Origin: Thermodesulfomicrobium sp. WS
Lineage (GTDB): Bacteria; Desulfobacterota; Desulfovibrionia; Desulfovibrionales; Desulfomicrobiaceae
Direction: 5' to 3'
Assembly: GCF_027925145.1 (NCBI RefSeq)
Contig: NZ_AP027130.1
Span: forward strand, 1,364,001-1,428,000
DNA: 64,000 bases
Shown here: positions 27,497 through 35,638 of the stretch, one piece after another
How the letters are laid out: every line of letters starts with the position of its first letter
Position numbering within the stretch: the first letter of the stretch is position 1
Program-made: the position numbers and the translations under genes
Notes under the pieces: generated by a model
Database searches by the model: none
The model's input: only the letters and a program-made list of their open reading frames with translations
Told to the model about the DNA's origin: nothing

Positions 27497-27763
27497 CTAG
27501 ATCTTGGACTTTTTGAGCACGTCGGTGCTGTGGGTGGCGGTGTAGTAGAGCAGGGCCATCTGGCGGGCCCGCTTGATCTCCCGCGTCAGGGCGCGCTGAT
27601 GCTTGGCGCAGGTCCCGGTGACGCGGCTGGCAATGATCTTGCCGCGCTCGGTGATGAAATCCGCAAGCACGTCCGGATTCTTGTAGCTCAAGGGGAGCTC
27701 GGGGTTATCGCAGAAGCGGCAGAACTTTTTGCGCGGGGCGAATTTCTTTTTGGGCTGGGACAT
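27497..27763 (-). CDS. rpsR: 30S ribosomal protein S18
   Basis: An 88-residue ribosomal protein. The core segment [24 protein letters not shown] is typical S18. The N-terminus carries the zinc-type CRFC motif near residue 15 with the later CAKH, so this is the cysteine-containing form. It is 3 bases downstream of rpsF. Confidence 0.96.
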   Translation of the reverse strand: MSQPKKKFAPRKKFCRFCDNPELPLSYKNPDVLADFITERGKIIASRVTGTCAKHQRALTREIKRARQMALLYYTATHSTDVLKKSKI

Positions 27764-27766
27764 GGG

Positions 27767-28072
27767 TTAGGCCTCCTGCTGGGCGGCGCCGGCCAGGCGC
27801 ACGGTGATGAACTTGAGGATCCCTTCGCTGATGCGCACATTGCGCTCCAATTCGGACACCGCCGCACCCGGCATGGCCATTTCCAGACGCACGTAATGAC
27901 CGCGGGTGAACTTGCGTACCGGATAGGCAGTATCCTTCATGCCCCAATCATCCACCGCCAGGACCTGTCCGCCTTCGCGCTCGATCACGGCGCCCAGGCG
28001 GTCCAGCACGGCCTGGCGCTCCTCGGAGCCCAATTCCGGGCTGAAAAGGAGCAGCTGCTCGTACCTTGTCAT
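27767..28072 (-). CDS. rpsF: 30S ribosomal protein S6
   Basis: A 101-residue ribosomal protein with the expected start (TRYEQLLLFSPEL) and the conserved DWGMKDTAYPVRKFTRGHYV segment. It pairs with S18 in the small subunit. The ribosome site CAAGGAGG may take part in a leader hairpin. First gene of the rpsF-rpsR-rplI-dnaB-paaK unit. Confidence 0.95.
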   Translation of the reverse strand: MTRYEQLLLFSPELGSEERQAVLDRLGAVIEREGGQVLAVDDWGMKDTAYPVRKFTRGHYVRLEMAMPGAAVSELERNVRISEGILKFITVRLAGAAQQEA

Positions 28073-28081
28073 GATTGTCCT

Positions 28082-28122
28082 CCTTGTGGGTTATAGCCCG
28101 CTCCCATGGGGGGCGAGCAAGG
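28082..28122 (-). promoter_or_regulatory. Possible rpsF leader RNA structure
   Basis: In the transcript just before rpsF, CCTTG (28122-28118) can pair with CAAGG (28086-28082), which is part of the ribosome site, and the interior can form GCTC/GAGC and GGG/CCC hairpins. Many bacteria have an S6:S18-binding RNA at this place that represses rpsF. The position fits, but I cannot verify the conserved S6:S18 bulge. Confidence 0.3.
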
Positions 28123-28138
28123 AAAAATGGCTTGTTAG

Positions 28139-29083
28139 TCAGGCCTGCGGGCGACTGTCAAGGTCGTCGTCCGCGGGCTGGTCCGAGGCAATGGCGCTCG
28201 CCATCATTGCCTTGAGCCGACAGACGCCACAAAGCTCCGTCGACGTTGGCGAGCCGCAGCGGATGCAGGGGGTAAGGTCGGGGGTGCTGCGCGAGGCGAA
28301 GTGCTTGCGGCCGTGTTTGAGGAAGCCTTCGTAGAATTGGAGCTTGCGGCCCGGCTGGCGGTCTTCCAGGTCCGCCAGGAGGTGTTTGTACACCGGAAAG
28401 GTGGCCTTGGCGCTGTAGGGGCACGGGGCCGAGGCGGTCTCGATGCCGAGAAGAAAACTCAAGTTGGCGGTTTCGAATTCCGTCAGCCGGTAGAGCGGCT
28501 TGATCTTGCGCACAAAGCCTTCCTGCGCCGCGAGGACTGGTCCTTGATCGGCCAGGAAATCGGCATCCCAGCGCAGGACATTGGCCAGGAGGCGCGAGGT
28601 CTCGTCATCGAGATTGTGCCCCGTGGCGAGTACGGAAAAACCGTTTTCCAGGGCAAAGCGGTTGAAGAAATAGCGCTTGGTTTGGCCGCACACCGAGCAG
28701 ATGGGACGTTTGACCCGTTGGCGTACCTGGGCCATGCCGAGGCCCATGGCTTCCATCTCGAGCACATGGAGTGCGATGCCCTGGCGGGCGCAGAAATCTT
28801 CCGTGATGCGACGGGCCACGGCAGAGGATCCCGGAATCCCCAGGTCGATGTGCAGGCCGGTCACCTGGTAGCCGAGCTCGCGCAGGATCCAGGCCAGGGA
28901 CAGGGAGTCTTTGCCGCCGGAAAGGGCCACGAGGATGCGGTCTTCCGGGGTGCACATGGCATGGTCGTGGATGGCCCGCTCCACCATGCGGCGGCAAAAG
29001 AGGAGAAAACATTCCGGGCAGAAGGCCGAGTGGTGACTCGGCAGGGCCACGGCAGCGAGTTCACGACAACGCGTACATTTCAT
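28139..29083 (-). CDS. ttuA: TtuA/TtcA-family tRNA 2-thiolation enzyme
   Basis: A 314-residue adenylating enzyme with a PP-loop (ALSGGKDSLSLAW near residue 55) that activates a tRNA uridine for sulfur insertion. It has Zn-finger Cys pairs at both ends (CTRC and CPEC near 3-25; CIRC and CGVC near 281-297) and catalytic-type Cys in ICSVCGQTKR and CPYS, which hold a [4Fe-4S] cluster in TtuA. The two zinc fingers distinguish it from TtcA. Six bases downstream of a TtuB-like carrier gene, which supports the TtuA assignment. Confidence 0.8.
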   Translation of the reverse strand: MKCTRCRELAAVALPSHHSAFCPECFLLFCRRMVERAIHDHAMCTPEDRILVALSGGKDSLSLAWILRELGYQVTGLHIDLGIPGSSAVARRITEDFCARQGIALHVLEMEAMGLGMAQVRQRVKRPICSVCGQTKRYFFNRFALENGFSVLATGHNLDDETSRLLANVLRWDADFLADQGPVLAAQEGFVRKIKPLYRLTEFETANLSFLLGIETASAPCPYSAKATFPVYKHLLADLEDRQPGRKLQFYEGFLKHGRKHFASRSTPDLTPCIRCGSPTSTELCGVCRLKAMMASAIASDQPADDDLDSRPQA

Positions 29084-29089
29084 TGGTTT

Positions 29090-29287
29090 TTACCCCCGGG
29101 ATCCCACGTCGCGCAGGATGATGGTGTCGCCGGCAGCCAGGCGCCGGTCTGCAGTGAGCAGTTCCCCTCCCCGAATGACGAGGGCTCGACCGGGCTTGCG
29201 TCCGGTTTTATGGAGCAGTTGCAGCACCGTGGTGATGCGCGGGAACGTGAGGGTACCGCCTTCGGGTTCGAGGTGGACGGTGATCAT
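29090..29287 (-). CDS. ttuB: TtuB-like ubiquitin-fold sulfur carrier ending in Arg-Gly
   Basis: A 65-residue beta-grasp protein of the ThiS/MoaD/TtuB group. The segment ALVIRGGELLTADRRLAAGDTI resembles TtuB of Thermus. Such carriers donate sulfur as a C-terminal thiocarboxylate and normally end in Gly-Gly; this one ends VGSRG, with CGG GGG as the last two codons. The start is ATG 29287 behind AAGGAG; the longer open frame to 30052 is noncoding overlap. It precedes ttuA by 6 bases. Confidence 0.75.
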   Translation of the reverse strand: MITVHLEPEGGTLTFPRITTVLQLLHKTGRKPGRALVIRGGELLTADRRLAAGDTIILRDVGSRG

Positions 29288-29374
29288 TGTCCGAGTCTCC
29301 TTGGTGCACAGGGTCGTTTTTCGCTTGGGTTCGGAAACGCTGTATGGTAAGACGGATGGCGCAGGAGGTGCCCC

Positions 29375-29746
29375 ATGCCCACCGTACTCGTGATCGATGA
29401 CGAACCCATCATCCGTATGCTCTATACGGCGGAGTTTCGCCGTCTGGGGCTGAGGGCCGAGGCCTTTGATGGCACGTCGGAAGACGTGGATGCCGTTGTA
29501 GAGCGCCTTGCGCCGGATCTCGTCGTCCTCGACATCCGTTTGGGAGAAGGGACGAGTGGTCTCGATCTTTTGCAGAGGATCCGCACCCGCTATCCCCACC
29601 TGCCGGTGGTCTTGTGTACCGCCTACGACTGCTTCCGGCACGACCTCAAATCCATCGCCGCAGATGCGTATGTGGTCAAGAGTTCGGATGTGGGCGAGCT
29701 GGTGCGGACGGTGCAAAGTCTCCTGGATCGTCCGCCATCGCGCTAG
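29375..29746 (+). CDS. Single-domain response regulator
   Basis: A 123-residue CheY-like receiver without output domain. It has VIDDEP near residue 6, the phospho-acceptor Asp in VVLDIRLGEG near 54, the Thr of LCTAYD and the Lys of VVKSSD. The partner kinase is not visible nearby. AGGAGG precedes the start. Its TAG stop overlaps the stop of the convergent lipoprotein gene in CTAG. Confidence 0.85.
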   Translation: MPTVLVIDDEPIIRMLYTAEFRRLGLRAEAFDGTSEDVDAVVERLAPDLVVLDIRLGEGTSGLDLLQRIRTRYPHLPVVLCTAYDCFRHDLKSIAADAYVVKSSDVGELVRTVQSLLDRPPSR

Positions 29747-30402
29747 CGGACAATGAATCCCAAGACGCGCAGGCCTTTGGCCCACGGTGCCCATGGGCCG
29801 CTGCGGAATGTCGCCGTCATGGTCCTGGGATCGAAGCGGACGAGGGCATTCTGGTCCAAGTGGCATTGCCGGTCGTAGTTGGTATGGCTGATGGTGAGTG
29901 TCCAGGTGCCGTCCGTTTCCCGGCAGACCTTTTCCACGTACACGGGATGGCCGGTAAACATCTTGCGCTTGGCATTGGCTGCCAGCACCATCACCGCGCC
30001 TGCCTGAGGGGTTGAGGTGGTGTTCCCCGCTTTTTGGGCGCAGGCGAACCATCCTTCCGGGCTGGTGTTGCCGAGCTTACAGGTCATAATACCCGAGCGG
30101 CAGCGGGCGTAGATGAGGCTTTGCGGTTGGCACATCCGACCAGGACGGATGGTCTTTCCTTTTTTGTTTTTTTGGGCCGGGGCGCCCGGGACGAGGTGAA
30201 AGCAGGCTGCGTTGCTGGCCGCCTCGTGCGCCTGGGCACAGGGCAGGCAAGGGGTATCGGGCGGCATGGCGGCTCCCGTGGGGCCGGCGGGCGTTGGGAC
30301 GGAGGAGGGCTCGTTCGGGAGCGCTGGTTGGCGGGGCTTTTCCGGCGTGAGCGTGGCGCAGGCCGTGCACAGCAGGAGGAATCCGAGAAAAAACGTGCGC
30401 AT
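29743..30402 (-). CDS. CHAP-like domain lipoprotein
   Basis: A 219-residue secreted protein with a lipoprotein signal (LGFLLLCTAC, lipobox Cys near residue 15). After a Pro-rich linker, the C-terminal half resembles a CHAP amidase/peptidase fold: CRSGIMTCKLGN supplies a possible catalytic Cys, PQAGAVMVL and the GHPVYVEKV segment follow, then SHTNYD. CHAP proteins usually cleave peptidoglycan or bind peptides; here the active Cys cannot be assigned with certainty. The ATG at 30402 has AAGGAG upstream; the longer frame to 31386 runs over znuB and is not credible. Confidence 0.65.
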   Translation of the reverse strand: MRTFFLGFLLLCTACATLTPEKPRQPALPNEPSSVPTPAGPTGAAMPPDTPCLPCAQAHEAASNAACFHLVPGAPAQKNKKGKTIRPGRMCQPQSLIYARCRSGIMTCKLGNTSPEGWFACAQKAGNTTSTPQAGAVMVLAANAKRKMFTGHPVYVEKVCRETDGTWTLTISHTNYDRQCHLDQNALVRFDPRTMTATFRSGPWAPWAKGLRVLGFIVR

Positions 30403-30413
30403 CACGATGCTCC

Positions 30414-31235
30414 TTATGCAAGGGGGAAGTTCCGTGGACGTCTCCGGGTGAGCACGGCGTTCAGCATACAAACCGCCACGGCCACGGCCACGATGGCGGC
30501 TCCCGACGTGAGGTTGGCGGCGACTGCCAGGGCCAGCCCGCTGAGAGTCACTCCCACGCAGATGAGGGTGGCGAGGATCATGGTCTGTCCCAAAGAGCGT
30601 GTATGGGTTTCGGCCACCATGGGCGGGATGGTGAAAAGCGCCATGACGAGCACGAGTCCCACCAATTGGATGAGCAGCACCACGGCCACGGCGATGAGGA
30701 CCTGGAGGAGGTCGTGCATGCGCTCCACCGGGACGCCGAGGGCGCGGGCGAACTCGGTATCGAAGGACATGGCCAAAAAGTCCTTGTACCAGAAGAAGAT
30801 TATGGCTGCCATCAAGAGGTCTGCGGCCGCCATGATGATCAGGTCTCGCAGGGACACCGCCAGGATGCTCCCAAAGAGGTAGCTCATCAGGTCCGCGTTG
30901 TAGCCTTCGGAAAAATCGACCAGTAAAATCCCTGCCGACATCCCGGCCGCCCAGAGTACGCCGATGAGGCTGTCGGCTCGGGCTGGGAGGCGGCGCACGA
31001 TCACGGCCATGAGGAGCGCGGCGGCGATAGTGAAGACGAGGGTCACTGGCAGCACGGGCATGCCGAGAAAGATGGCCAGTCCCACCCCGCCGTAGGCAGC
31101 GTGGGATACGGCGCCGGCCAGAAACGTGCGGCGATTGACGGTGATCAAGGTGCCCACCATGCCGCAGGCAATACTTGCCAGAAGGGCGGCTGCGAGGGCG
31201 TATTGGAAGAATTGGAGATGGAGCAGCGCCGTCAT
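30414..31235 (-). CDS. znuB: ZnuB-like metal ABC transporter permease
   Basis: A 273-residue membrane protein with about eight helices of the ABC-3 family that imports zinc or manganese. Family segments include RRTFLAGAVSHAAYGGVGLA near residue 33 and RSLGQTMILATLICVGV. The ATG at 31235 overlaps the znuC stop (ATGA), which fixes the start. The longer frame begins inside znuC. Confidence 0.88.
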   Translation of the reverse strand: MTALLHLQFFQYALAAALLASIACGMVGTLITVNRRTFLAGAVSHAAYGGVGLAIFLGMPVLPVTLVFTIAAALLMAVIVRRLPARADSLIGVLWAAGMSAGILLVDFSEGYNADLMSYLFGSILAVSLRDLIIMAAADLLMAAIIFFWYKDFLAMSFDTEFARALGVPVERMHDLLQVLIAVAVVLLIQLVGLVLVMALFTIPPMVAETHTRSLGQTMILATLICVGVTLSGLALAVAANLTSGAAIVAVAVAVCMLNAVLTRRRPRNFPLA

Positions 31236-31999
31236 GGTCGGGGAGGGTGGGATTGGTGCAAGCCCTGGAGATACTCGGAGATCGGGCAGCTGGCCCCGTG
31301 CTCTCCATACATGAGCGTGAGCATGGCCGCGTCGAGGCGACGACGCTGGATGATGCGGCGATTGACCACGGCAACGCTCGTGACACTGCTGGCCGTGGCC
31401 ACGAGATCGTGGCTCACCACGATCACCGTGTGCTGCGGCACAAGGCTGGCAAAGAGGTCGAAAAGACACACCTTGCCGTGCGGATCCACATTGGCCGTGG
31501 GTTCATCACAGAGCACCAGCTTGGGGGCGGCCACGAGGGCCCGGGCCACCAGGGTGCGCTGCTTTTGCCCCCCAGAGAGGGCGTCGAAGCGTTTGCGGGC
31601 CTCGTGTTCCATGCCCACCTGCTTGAGGGCCGTCATGGCCCGGTCCTTGTCTTCTGCCCGGTAACCGGGGGTGCGGCGGCCTTCACGGGGAAGGCCCATG
31701 AGCACGGTTTCCAGCACCGTGATGGGAAAATGGGGCTGAAAGGCAGCGTGCTGGGGGACGTAGCCGATGCTTGTCTGCCGCTTGCGGGGACTTTCTCCGC
31801 AGACGTGAATCGTGCCCTCCTGGGGGGAGAGCACCCCGAGGATGAGCTTGATCAACGTGGTTTTGCCCCCGCCATTGGGGCCCACCACCGCCACATAGTC
31901 GCCGGGCATGACGGTAAAGTCGATGTCTTCCAGTACGGGCTCGGCGTCGTAAGCAAAGGTGACATGCTGGAATGCGACGATGGGGGCGGCGGAAACCAT
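31232..31999 (-). CDS. znuC: ZnuC-like metal ABC transporter ATPase
   Basis: An ATPase of about 255 residues that powers metal import. Walker A is VVGPNGGGKTTL, the signature is LSGGQKQR, and Walker B is LVLCDEPTANVD. I chose ATG 31999; a TTG at 32053 overlapping the znuA stop (TTGA) would give 18 further residues but has no visible ribosome site. It lies between znuA and znuB in one operon. Confidence 0.88.
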   Translation of the reverse strand: MVSAAPIVAFQHVTFAYDAEPVLEDIDFTVMPGDYVAVVGPNGGGKTTLIKLILGVLSPQEGTIHVCGESPRKRQTSIGYVPQHAAFQPHFPITVLETVLMGLPREGRRTPGYRAEDKDRAMTALKQVGMEHEARKRFDALSGGQKQRTLVARALVAAPKLVLCDEPTANVDPHGKVCLFDLFASLVPQHTVIVVSHDLVATASSVTSVAVVNRRIIQRRRLDAAMLTLMYGEHGASCPISEYLQGLHQSHPPRP

Positions 32000-32049
32000 A
32001 GGCGCCCGCCTAGTGGTTTCCACCGCTTCTGGCAAGATACGTCCTTGCG

Positions 32050-32934
32050 TCAACGCAGGGCCTTGGCGATGGCGTGCGCGGCGCGTTCGAGATTGGCGCT
32101 GAGGTCCGGGGCGAGGGGATCGAGGGTGACCACGCTGCCCCCAATTTCCCGGGCCACAGTTTGAGCCGCCTTGGAGGAGATCTGCGGCTGGACGAAGATC
32201 ACTTGGGCGCCTGTGGCGCGGGCCATGCGCACCGTGGCTGCAAGCTGCCGGGGGCTCGGCTCTTTGCCGTGGACCTCGATGGGGATTTGCCGCAGTCCAT
32301 AGGCGCGGGCAAAATATCCCCAGGCGGGGTGAAACACGAGAAAGGCGCGGCGATCTTCCGGGATGGGGGCAAGGAGCGTGCGGATGGAGGCGTCCAACTG
32401 GGTGAGGCGTTCCTGGTAGGCTTTGTGGTTGGCGCCAAATTCCGCACCATGGTCCGGGTCCAGGGCGGTCAGGGCGTCGCGAATCTTTTCGCTCATGTGC
32501 GCCACGAGCATGGGGTCGAGCCAGATGTGCGGATCGGGCATGCCTTCCGGATGGGCTTCGGCGTGGTGGCCGTGATCTCCCTCGTGGTCATCGTGGTGGG
32601 CAGGCATGGGGATCCGCTCGATGCCGGACCAGAGTTCGAGCACGGTTATCTGCGGGTTGGCGCTGCGAAAACGCGGCACCCACACCGTGTCGAAGACGTC
32701 GCCGACGCTACAGTAGAGCCGAGCCTGGGCCACAGCGGCCATTTGCATGGGCTTGGGCTCGTAGGTATGCAGCGAAGCGCCAGGGGGCACGAGGACCGTG
32801 ACGGACACGTGACTGCCGCCCACTGCTTGGACGATCTCCGCCAGCGGCGCTATGGGAACCACCACAGAAAGGGCGGCGCTGGCGGAAAGAGGCATGAGGC
32901 ATACGAGAAGCGTCGCGAAATATCGCCAAACCAT
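32050..32934 (-). CDS. znuA: ZnuA-like periplasmic zinc-binding protein
   Basis: A 294-residue substrate-binding protein with a signal peptide (CLMPLSASA). It has a His-rich loop HHDDHEGDHGHHAEAH near residue 113, typical of zinc rather than manganese proteins. The metal ligands are in LHTYEPKP, DPHIWLDP, FHPAWGYF and TLDPLAPD. First gene of znuACB. No clear Zur operator is visible in the 79 bases before it. Confidence 0.9.
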   Translation of the reverse strand: MVWRYFATLLVCLMPLSASAALSVVVPIAPLAEIVQAVGGSHVSVTVLVPPGASLHTYEPKPMQMAAVAQARLYCSVGDVFDTVWVPRFRSANPQITVLELWSGIERIPMPAHHDDHEGDHGHHAEAHPEGMPDPHIWLDPMLVAHMSEKIRDALTALDPDHGAEFGANHKAYQERLTQLDASIRTLLAPIPEDRRAFLVFHPAWGYFARAYGLRQIPIEVHGKEPSPRQLAATVRMARATGAQVIFVQPQISSKAAQTVAREIGGSVVTLDPLAPDLSANLERAAHAIAKALR

Positions 32935-33013
32935 GATTCCTCCGAGGCCGAAACGTTAGATGCATCTTGGCTATGCAAAACAGGGCGTTCTGCCAAGGGA
33001 AGAGGAGAACCAG

Positions 33014-33853
33014 ATGCTGCAATGGCAGGTGGATGCCGACCGGTGTGTGGGGTGTGGAGAGTGCGTCACCGAGTGTCCCGTGGGGATCATCGAGCTGCGT
33101 GATGGCGTGGCCGGGATCTTGCCCCACCGGGAAAAGGCGTGCCTCCAATGTCAGCATTGTCTGGCGGTGTGTCCGGTAGGGGCGTTTTCCGTGGCAGGGG
33201 TGCAGCCGGACACCTGCCCGCCTTTGGGGGAGCTCCCCGCTCCGGAGGCCATGGAGCGGCTCCTTCGGCAGCGTCGCTCCTGCCGGCGTTTTGTCCAAAA
33301 ACCGGTGGAGCCGGCGCTTTTTCAGCGTCTCGTGGAGGCCCTGGCCTATGCACCGACCGGGAAAAACGTCCGCGCCACGCGCTTTACGGTGGTGGACGAT
33401 GCCGCGGTCATGGAGCGCTTGCGGCGCACGGTCATGGAGGGCGTTGCCCGGGCTGCGGCGGAAAATACCTTGCCGGAGGGCCTTGCATTTTTTGCCGCCT
33501 TGGCCCGGCGCTTTGCCGAGGGCCAGGACCTCGTGTTTCGTCAGGCGCCGCACATGATCATTGCCTCGAGCCCCAAGGGCGGACCCTCTCCTGAGGCGGA
33601 TGTGTATATCGCCCTCGCCCAGGTGGAGCTTTTGGCCCAAAGCTTGGGTCTTGGGACATTGTGGTGCGGCTTTGCCACCTGGGCCGTCCAGGCGGTGGTG
33701 CCCCAAGTGGCGCAAAGCCTGGGCATCCCCGAAGACCATGTCATGTATGCCATGCTGCTCGGCTATCCGGCGGTGCGCTTTCAGCGCGCCGTCAACCGCG
33801 AGATCCGCCACACCTTTCGGGTGACCTCGGATTTGCACAGCCAGCCGTGGTGA
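33014..33853 (+). CDS. Ferredoxin-fused nitroreductase-family protein
   Basis: A 279-residue protein with an N-terminal 2[4Fe-4S] ferredoxin domain (CVGCGECVTECP near residue 10 and CLQCQHCLAVCP near 43), then an FMN-dependent nitroreductase fold beginning at RRSCRRFVQKPVEP near 88. The first ends in a CP pair as in true ferredoxins. It probably uses ferredoxin-type electrons to reduce an unknown substrate. The ATG at 33014 has AGAGGAG upstream; the extension to 32960 has no ribosome site. It is divergent from znuA. Confidence 0.88.
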   Translation: MLQWQVDADRCVGCGECVTECPVGIIELRDGVAGILPHREKACLQCQHCLAVCPVGAFSVAGVQPDTCPPLGELPAPEAMERLLRQRRSCRRFVQKPVEPALFQRLVEALAYAPTGKNVRATRFTVVDDAAVMERLRRTVMEGVARAAAENTLPEGLAFFAALARRFAEGQDLVFRQAPHMIIASSPKGGPSPEADVYIALAQVELLAQSLGLGTLWCGFATWAVQAVVPQVAQSLGIPEDHVMYAMLLGYPAVRFQRAVNREIRHTFRVTSDLHSQPW

Positions 33854-33856
33854 ACG

Positions 33857-33888
33857 GGCGCCCCGGAAAGGGGCGCCTTCTGCTTCTT
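33857..33888 (+). terminator. Terminator of the nitroreductase gene
   Basis: GGCGCCCC (33857-33864) pairs with GGGGCGCC (33870-33877) around a GGAAA loop and is followed by TTCTGCTTCTT. The convergent mlaA ends within the T-rich tail. Confidence 0.7.
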
Positions 33889-34600
33889 ACTGTTGCACCA
33901 AGGCGTCCCGGTGCTGGGTGTAGATGTCCTTGAAGCTGATGTAGGGGTCAAAGGCGTCGGCCTTGGCCTGTTGGTATTCGTCGAAGTACTGGGACAGGGC
34001 ATTGGCGCGGTCGTGGATGCGCATGGGCACTGCGGCGTCCGCCAGAGGTTGGGCCCAGAAGAAGGGGTGGGCGAAATTGTCCGCCACCATCCCTACGGTG
34101 TCACGCACACTGGTGGGCCCGAGGAAGGGAAGGACCAGATAGGCGCCGTACCCCGCTCCTGCGTGCCCCAAGGTCTGCCCGAAGTCTTCCGGCGAGGGGT
34201 TGAGCCAGGCGATGTTGCGGGTCACGTCGAAGAGGCCCAAGGTTCCAAAGGTGGTGTTGAGGACAAAGCGCACCACTTCGGCAATGGCCTTGTCCACCTT
34301 GAGCTGGAGGATATCGTTGGCCACCCGCACTGGAGTTGCGAGGTTGCGGTAGAAGTTGCCGAAGCCGTTGCGCACGTCCTGCGGGAAGACGCCCACGTAC
34401 ACCGTGCGCACCGGGCCGAAGACATCGGTGATGAACCAGTCGTTGAAGCGGAACATGGCCCGGTTGAAGGGTTCCAGGGGGTCCGGGATGGGCTGCTCTT
34501 CTGGGAACGCCGTGTCCGGGGCAGGGGCGTGCTTGGCGGCACACGCCCCAAGCATCAAAGCCACGAGGAGCATCACGGTGAGCTTACTGAGTCGAGCCAT
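33887..34600 (-). CDS. mlaA: MlaA (VacJ) outer-membrane lipoprotein
   Basis: A 237-residue lipoprotein with lipobox LGAC near residue 17. It has the VacJ signatures DPLEPFNRAMFRFNDW near 40 and LGHAGAGYGAYLVLPFLGP near 143. MlaA removes misplaced phospholipid from the outer leaflet and hands it to MlaC. It is the last gene of the mlaEFDCA order and overlaps mlaC by 17 bases. Confidence 0.92.
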   Translation of the reverse strand: MARLSKLTVMLLVALMLGACAAKHAPAPDTAFPEEQPIPDPLEPFNRAMFRFNDWFITDVFGPVRTVYVGVFPQDVRNGFGNFYRNLATPVRVANDILQLKVDKAIAEVVRFVLNTTFGTLGLFDVTRNIAWLNPSPEDFGQTLGHAGAGYGAYLVLPFLGPTSVRDTVGMVADNFAHPFFWAQPLADAAVPMRIHDRANALSQYFDEYQQAKADAFDPYISFKDIYTQHRDALVQQ

Positions 34601-35186
34601 GGACTTTCTCCTTGAGGATGTGGATGAGATATTGGGGGGGATTCGACTGTAAGATGCTTTGGAACTGCGTGCGGAAGTTGCGCACCAGACTGATATTTTC
34701 CACCGTCACATCAAAGGCCCGCCAGCCGTTTGTATCCTGGATGAGGGCAATTTCTACCCGCAGCGGGCCTTTATCCGTGGCAACGGTCAGCGCGACTTCC
34801 GCTTGGGTGGGGGATTGGAGGATTTCCTGATCGTAGGTGATGCCGCTGTGGTTGTAGGCATCGAGCTTATCGAGATAGGTCTGCTTGATGAGCTCGAGAA
34901 AAAGCTGGGTGAACTCCTGCTGCTCAGCTTCTGAGAGCATGCGCCAACGTTGCCCGAGGGCGCGGCGGGCCAGTTCCGTGGCGTTGAAAAAGGCATCCGT
35001 AATGCGGGAGAGCTCAGCGTAGCGCTGGCTGCGCCGCGCCTCTCCCCGGAGATCCGGGTTTTCCAGCACGGCAACCACGCGTTCCACATTTTCCCGCACA
35101 AAGGCGAGGGGGGAGGTTTCGGCCCACACGCATGCAGGGATCAGCCACGTGGCGAGCACCACGAGTATAGCGGCGCGGTTTTTCAT
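34584..35186 (-). CDS. mlaC: MlaC periplasmic phospholipid-binding protein
   Basis: A 200-residue protein with a cleavable signal (LATWLIPACVWAE) and the Ttg2D/MlaC fold, including LGQRWRMLSEAEQQEF and VTVENISLVRNFRTQF. It shuttles phospholipids across the periplasm between MlaA and MlaFEDB. Its ATG overlaps the mlaD stop. Confidence 0.9.
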   Translation of the reverse strand: MKNRAAILVVLATWLIPACVWAETSPLAFVRENVERVVAVLENPDLRGEARRSQRYAELSRITDAFFNATELARRALGQRWRMLSEAEQQEFTQLFLELIKQTYLDKLDAYNHSGITYDQEILQSPTQAEVALTVATDKGPLRVEIALIQDTNGWRAFDVTVENISLVRNFRTQFQSILQSNPPQYLIHILKEKVHGSTQ

Positions 35187-35638
35187 TGTTTCACACTCCC
35201 AAACACATACTTGGAGACCATTTCTTCGATGTCCAGAGCGGATTTGGTGTCCAGGATGGATCCACCGTCCGAAAGATTCTTGTCATCCGCTCCCGGGATG
35301 ATCTGCACATACTTGTCGCCGATGAGTCCGCTGGTCTTGATGGCGGCGGAAGAATCCGTGGGGATACGGATGGCGTTGTGGATCTGCATGACGACGCGGG
35401 CCTGGTAGAACTGCTCTTGGTCGAGTTGGATGTCCGCGACTTTTCCCACCGGCACGCCGGAGATCTCCACGGTGCTGCCCACGCGCAGTCCGCTCACGGA
35501 GCCGAAATGCGCGAAGATGGTATACATACCCCGGGCGAAAAGGGTGGTGTTGCCCAAAGTGAGGGTGAGGTATCCGGCGGCGAGGAGCCCCAGCAGGACG
35601 AAGATTCCGACGACAGTATACAACGTGGATTTTTTCAT
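35183..35638 (-). CDS. mlaD: MlaD (MCE-domain) protein
   Basis: A 151-residue protein with an N-terminal membrane anchor (VVGIFVLLGLLAAGYLTL) and one MCE domain (FGSVSGLRVGSTVEISGVPVG near residue 46; GLIGDKYVQI near 111). MlaD forms the hexameric ring of the phospholipid transporter. The start is ATG 35638, overlapping the mlaF stop in ATGA. Confidence 0.93.
   Translation of the reverse strand: MKKSTLYTVVGIFVLLGLLAAGYLTLTLGNTTLFARGMYTIFAHFGSVSGLRVGSTVEISGVPVGKVADIQLDQEQFYQARVVMQIHNAIRIPTDSSAAIKTSGLIGDKYVQIIPGADDKNLSDGGSILDTKSALDIEEMVSKYVFGSVKQ

Noticed and set aside
32935-33013. Zur operator before znuA
   Set aside because: I looked for the palindromic Zur site and saw only a weak repeat of ATGCA; it is not convincing.
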